Assembly: GCA_963969395.1 (NCBI GenBank)
Contig: OZ017802.1
Coordinates: 5,272,501-5,336,500, forward strand
Reading direction: 5' to 3'
Source: Pseudoscleropodium purum
Taxonomy: Eukaryota; Streptophyta; Bryopsida; Hypnales; Brachytheciaceae
DNA length: 64,000 bases
Position numbers and translations under genes: made by a program. Below the pieces are notes generated by a model. That model saw only the letters and a list, made by a program, of their open reading frames with translations, ran no database searches and had not been told where the DNA came from. Below are positions 59,895 through 64,000 of this stretch, one piece after another; the stretch's first letter is position 1, and every line of letters starts with the position of its first letter.

Positions 59895-60845
59895 TGATTT
59901 TATTATGAGAATGTTTTGTCAAGTATTGTAAATAAATGAAAAAATTCTTGTTGTGCTACAATTCAAAGAGACATAAATATAAACATTATTTGGATCCATT
60001 TCACCAAGAGTAATTAATCTTTAAAAAAGATGGTGGACAACATTAAGTAGATTGTTTATTCTTATTTATTTATTTATTTTTGTTGAGCAAACGGGGACAT
60101 AAAATTTGAGTTTAATTGTATAGAGTCCATTTATGAAAATTTTATAAGAAGTTTTTTGGAAAATGTTTATTTTATGTTTTATGTGTATTTTGGAAAGAAT
60201 ACATTTTTGAAATTAAATACCCTCCAATTTATAGGTTCATATTTTGTGAATTGAATTGCACATTTAATATTTGACCTAGTGGCATCTTTTTTTTCCTTAT
60301 AATATATTGATTGTATTCCAATAACAAAAAGTGAAAACAACATACCATACTTTTGAAAAAACTTTAGATAGGAAGACAAAGAGATCATCAAAGATGACAT
60401 CATTTTTGTCAAAATTAATATGAATGTTGCTAAGACACTTGCATATTAGTACATTAACCCATCACACATGTGAGATTTGATTACAAAATGTGATACATAT
60501 ATTTGAAATGAAAGGGAGGAAAAAGAACCCTTAGTTATCTAGCTAATTGAAAGACTAATCATGAGTACTTTATAACTAACATTGTATATCAATAACCATT
60601 AAATTTCCATATGAAGGAAGAATAAAAGGTTGCATATATCTAGCACTCTCTCTTCGTCTACTACAATTTTATGAGAAACATTTTTCTATTAATAATATAT
60701 TGTGATTGTCATAGAAATCGATCATAACAACCTTTTGAATTCTTGTGATGTGATTAGTTGCAATTGATAGTGCATCTCATAAAATTGTACCTTATTCTAG
60801 GGCTTTGTAAGAATGTTTGTTATTTCTTATTGGAACCGCATGTAG
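59895..60845. other. AT-rich DNA downstream of the copia RNase H, no LTR found
   Basis: The 3' LTR of the minus-strand copia element would be expected here. No TG...CA-bounded repeat with a partner on the other side could be recognised. Includes a (TTTA)n run near 60,058-60,078. Confidence 0.4.
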
Positions 60846-60849
60846 TCAA

Positions 60850-62882
60850 GACAAATTTGTTCCTCTTGCAAATGATCCCGGATGAAGTGAGAAGATTTCT
60901 TCATGTGTTTTTTGTGTCCTTAGATCACCAGGTTTTTTGCCATTTTGATGTAGCTTTGATTGTTGTAGTAGATAATAATTGGATATGTGATGGAAAAATA
61001 AATTTCCTTGAATAAATTTTGCACCCACATCGCTTCCTTCATAACCTCCAACAATGTTCTCTACTTTGCCTCTGAGCTTGATTGAGCAACTTTGTTTTGT
61101 ACATAACTTACTTTTCTATGAAATCAATGTTGTATTAATGCTCATGAAATACCCTAAAGTCAATCGCCTTTCTTTTAGATCTTCCAAATAATTGCTATCC
61201 GAGTATCCAAATGGTGTAACCTCTCCCCTTGTCAAAGAGTGTAGATCTAAATTTGTTGTGACTTTGAGGTACCTGAAAATGTAGAATACAACATGCAAAT
61301 GGGCTTCTTTGGGAACAAATGTAAACTATGTGACAATGCCAACTACAAAAGCCATGTTAGGGTGGGGGTAAGTGACGTGTAGTAGTTTGCCCATTCCCAT
61401 GCTAGAATAAATAATCTCAATTCATGGTAAAGAAGAGAATCCATGTTTATAGATAGGGTGCTATAAATGTTGCTTTCCATGGCAATCAGAGCAAGTAGAT
61501 AGTTGAAAATATCCATATCGGTTAGACATTTCCTAATGTAGTGTTGGTGAGACATCAATATCTTATGATAATTATATATGAAGTCTATGCCAAAGTAAAG
61601 TGAATGAGAGACAAGTATCATCATTGCAAATTTATAACACATTTGATTTTGTATAGGCGGAATTTTTTATGAGTGATCGCCTAAAAGCATTAAATCATCA
61701 ATATAATTGATAAGTAATACAATGGATTCCTCATCTTGATAGACGTACAACTTGAATTGGCTAAGCATGGATAAAAGTTGATGGACAATAAGTATGTATC
61801 AATTTGTTGATGCCAAACTTGAGGAGATTGGCTCAGACTGTAGAGAGCTTTATGAAACTGACAAACAAGGTGTTCTTTTCTAGGTTGAACAAATCCGGGA
61901 GGTTTCTTTAAAGATACCATTTTAATAGTGTCTCCATTTAGAAAGGCTATTTTAACGTTAAGATAGAAAAGTGGTCATCTTCTCATTGTTGCCAAACAAA
62001 TAATTGTATGCATTGTGGACCATTTTACAAGTGAGAACATTTTTTGGAAATCAAATTTTGAATGTTATTGGCCACCACAAGCTACCAATCGTGCATTGTA
62101 TTGAGGGTTTGAAGAGACAGTACTAGACTTTAGAGTTTATACGTTCATTTCAAGACAATTGCTTGATAACCAAATGGCAAAGGCTTTAACAATCAAGTGT
62201 GATTGGCATGGATAGAAACGAATTCTTGTTCCATGGCGACCGCCTAGTGAGGATTTTTCACAACGTCTTGATAGAAAAGTGGTTCCTCAAGATTAGTGAC
62301 ACATGCTTGGATGTTACACTAGTTCCATAAATATGGCCAAGCATGCTATTATATTACCAAAAAATTTAGCTTGTACGGTGTAATCAATTAATTTGGAGCA
62401 CAAGAAACCAAATTTTAGAAAAACAATGCAAATAAAAGGGACTTTTGGAAGGGATAGAACCGCTGAAAGAATTGGGAGAATTATGTACCTTAGGTGGTAT
62501 TCGAGTCATTCTACTATATGCATGGGTCCCAATGTTGTTGCCACGCAATGTATAGAGATGAAGATCATTGGAGGCAGAGATTGTGGTAGTTGGAGGGCCG
62601 ACACAAAGAACAATTTGAAATAGCAAATTTGTGGAAGGGATCAAAGCTAATCGGATGTTGTTCATGTACAAATTCAAAGATAGTGGGTTGTAAAGGGATG
62701 TGGATAGTAGGCAACATCAAAATGGAATCTAGGACTTCGAGGATAGTAGACCCTTCTAATAATGCTTCAAGAGAAACTCTTGGTGTTTGATTAAGATCTA
62801 GAGAATGCCAAAATTGGTTTTCTGCAAATTGAACGTCTTTACTTATTGTGATCATGCGTTGTTGCATTGTAAATGTGTACAT
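60850..62882 (-). pseudogene. Decayed Ty1/copia retrotransposon pol
   Basis: Read on the minus strand, domains come in copia order. The integrase end shows TISKDVQFAENQFW (about 62,790-62,850). The RT start shows LNVKIAFLNGD and KKPPGFVQPRKEHLVCQFHKALYSL (about 61,820-61,970). The catalytic YIDD is at 61694-61705. The RT/thumb region shows MSHQHYIRKCL. RNase H shows YLKVTTNLDLH, GYSDSNYLEDL, RRLTLGYFMS, then NNQSYIKMAKN, HFIRDHL and NILTKP (about 60,860-61,290). Many stops and frameshifts separate these blocks (for example a stop just before the HFIRD block), so the element is dead. I found no LTRs; gag, protease and the integrase core are missing or beyond recognition to the right. Confidence 0.85.
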
Positions 62883-64000
62883 AGTGTAAAAATATATATT
62901 AATATGTTACTTTGATAAATTTGATTATAATAATATAGAAAGAAGGATGGTATCATTTTAAATAGCTTCAAGGTGGCGCTTTCTTATTATGGTGTGGTTC
63001 ATCTATTGAAGAAGAGGCAATTGCCTAAAAACTTCATCATTTTGGTGTAGTTTTATATTTTTATATTTTATATTTTTTTTAATTAAAAAAAAGTCATATT
63101 GAATGGGTTTTTTTAATCTCAAGATGATGAGCTTCATCCGGGATCAAAATTTGAGAATTCATTGTCACAACTATTTGCTCAACCTCTTATGTCAATGGGT
63201 CTTGTACCATCATACAAACATCCTTTAGATGAAGTTGGACTTTCTCGCTTGCTAGAGCAACCTTGTATGCAACAACAATGACATGGAAACTTTTAGCGCG
63301 ATATTCAAGCGTTAGTGATTTTGTTGCAAATCGGATGTGTTGAACACGATAGTTGAGATGTGACATTTGAAGGGTGTTTTGAAGGTTTAAACAATAACTG
63401 ATACTATTGGTTAAGCTTGTAAAGAGGAGTCGTAGCTACCAGCATTGGTTAGAGGGGCTTGTGAATTCTTTAACTAAGGTGGATTGTATAGAATATGTTG
63501 CAGCAATTGTCAAACACACCCTCAAGTTCTTATAAATGGAGTGACAATTTTCTTGAAATTCTAGTTTTTTATCTCTATTAGACAAGTGTTAGTTTTTTAA
63601 GCTCTTCAATCCAAACTTTGAGTGTTTTGCTAAAATGATTTTGTATTTGTGAAGTTGTACCAGGAAAATATTCAAATAGTTTGGCTTCTAGTAACTTTGA
63701 GTTGATTTATCCTCTAGCTAAGGATTTGAAATTAATCTTATGATAAAAATGGATGACCTTTGGTTGATATGAGAGTCATTTAGTGAAGGTGTGGGTTGAA
63801 ATCCACTTGACTTATATGGTTTAAGTAAAAGATAAGGTGGAGGGAAAATGGGGCACTACTTATTGTCTCTTTCCTTATTGCTTGTAAGGTCCAGAAGTTC
63901 GAGAGGCCATAGTGTGTTGTATTTGAATAATTTGAAAATGAAATTTGAATGAATTGTGTATCATAATTTTTTAATTTCAAATTGATTTTATTTTCATGAT
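62883..64000. other. AT-rich DNA upstream of the copia pol relic, no gene seen
   Basis: On the minus strand this is where integrase core, protease and gag of the copia element should lie, but I cannot read any of their motifs (no zinc knuckle C-x2-C-x4-H-x4-C, no DTGA). Either the insertion is truncated here or the sequence is too decayed. Confidence 0.4.

Noticed and set aside
1..64000. tRNA, rRNA, CRISPR arrays, bacterial operons
   Set aside because: No cloverleaf with a GGTTC(A/G)A-type T-loop, no rRNA-like segment, no regularly spaced direct repeats with unique spacers and no prokaryotic gene layout were seen.

Overview
This window looks like nuclear DNA of a land plant. It has one large, spliced, GC-rich gene of the plant-specific SMXL/D53 family, set in long AT-rich intergenic DNA full of decayed transposable elements. 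The short introns (213 to 410 bp), the SMXL start MRSG, and the piggyBac-type and Tc1-type transposon remains (both unusual in flowering plants) make me lean to a non-seed plant such as a bryophyte or lycophyte. That assignment is inference. I found no bacterial or organellar gene, tRNA, rRNA or CRISPR array.

Layout. 1-2,640: AT-rich, with decayed coding relics and a short tandem repeat. 2,650-2,972: a very GC-rich, hAT-like non-autonomous element with an 8-bp target duplication, sitting inside an older reading frame. 3,110-3,930: the 3' end of a Tc1-type transposase followed by three tandem copies of a ~185-bp repeat. 3,940-9,950: GC-richer relic DNA holding an F-box/kelch-like fragment and a broken piggyBac transposase, both on the minus strand. 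10,994-16,151 (minus): the only convincing intact gene, a five-exon SMXL protein of 1,320 residues, with a likely leader intron and a CT-rich leader reaching about 17,930. 18,000-64,000: an AT-rich repeat field with no intact gene.

The repeat field is structured. Several elements are bounded by TTAA and start with CC(C/T) terminal inverted repeats, as piggyBac elements are (19,246-20,185; 32,503-32,726; 33,358-33,948; 35,295-35,507; 44,883-45,533). A foldback-like structure with long arms made of ~350-bp subrepeats fills 20,190-23,595. Two 410/412-bp elements flanked by TA and with matching termini lie in opposite orientation at 39,388 and 53,520. A 302-bp element with GTTTACACTCCCTG ends lies at 55,500. 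A dead Ty1/copia pol (integrase end, reverse transcriptase, RNase H) covers about 60,850-62,880 on the minus strand.

Functionally, only the SMXL gene can be assigned a role: a nuclear repressor degraded in karrikin/strigolactone-type signalling. The piggyBac transposase relic at 5.7-6.3 kb and the TTAA-bounded elements downstream are plausibly an extinct or genome-wide active donor/non-autonomous pair, but the window alone does not show that they belong to the same family.
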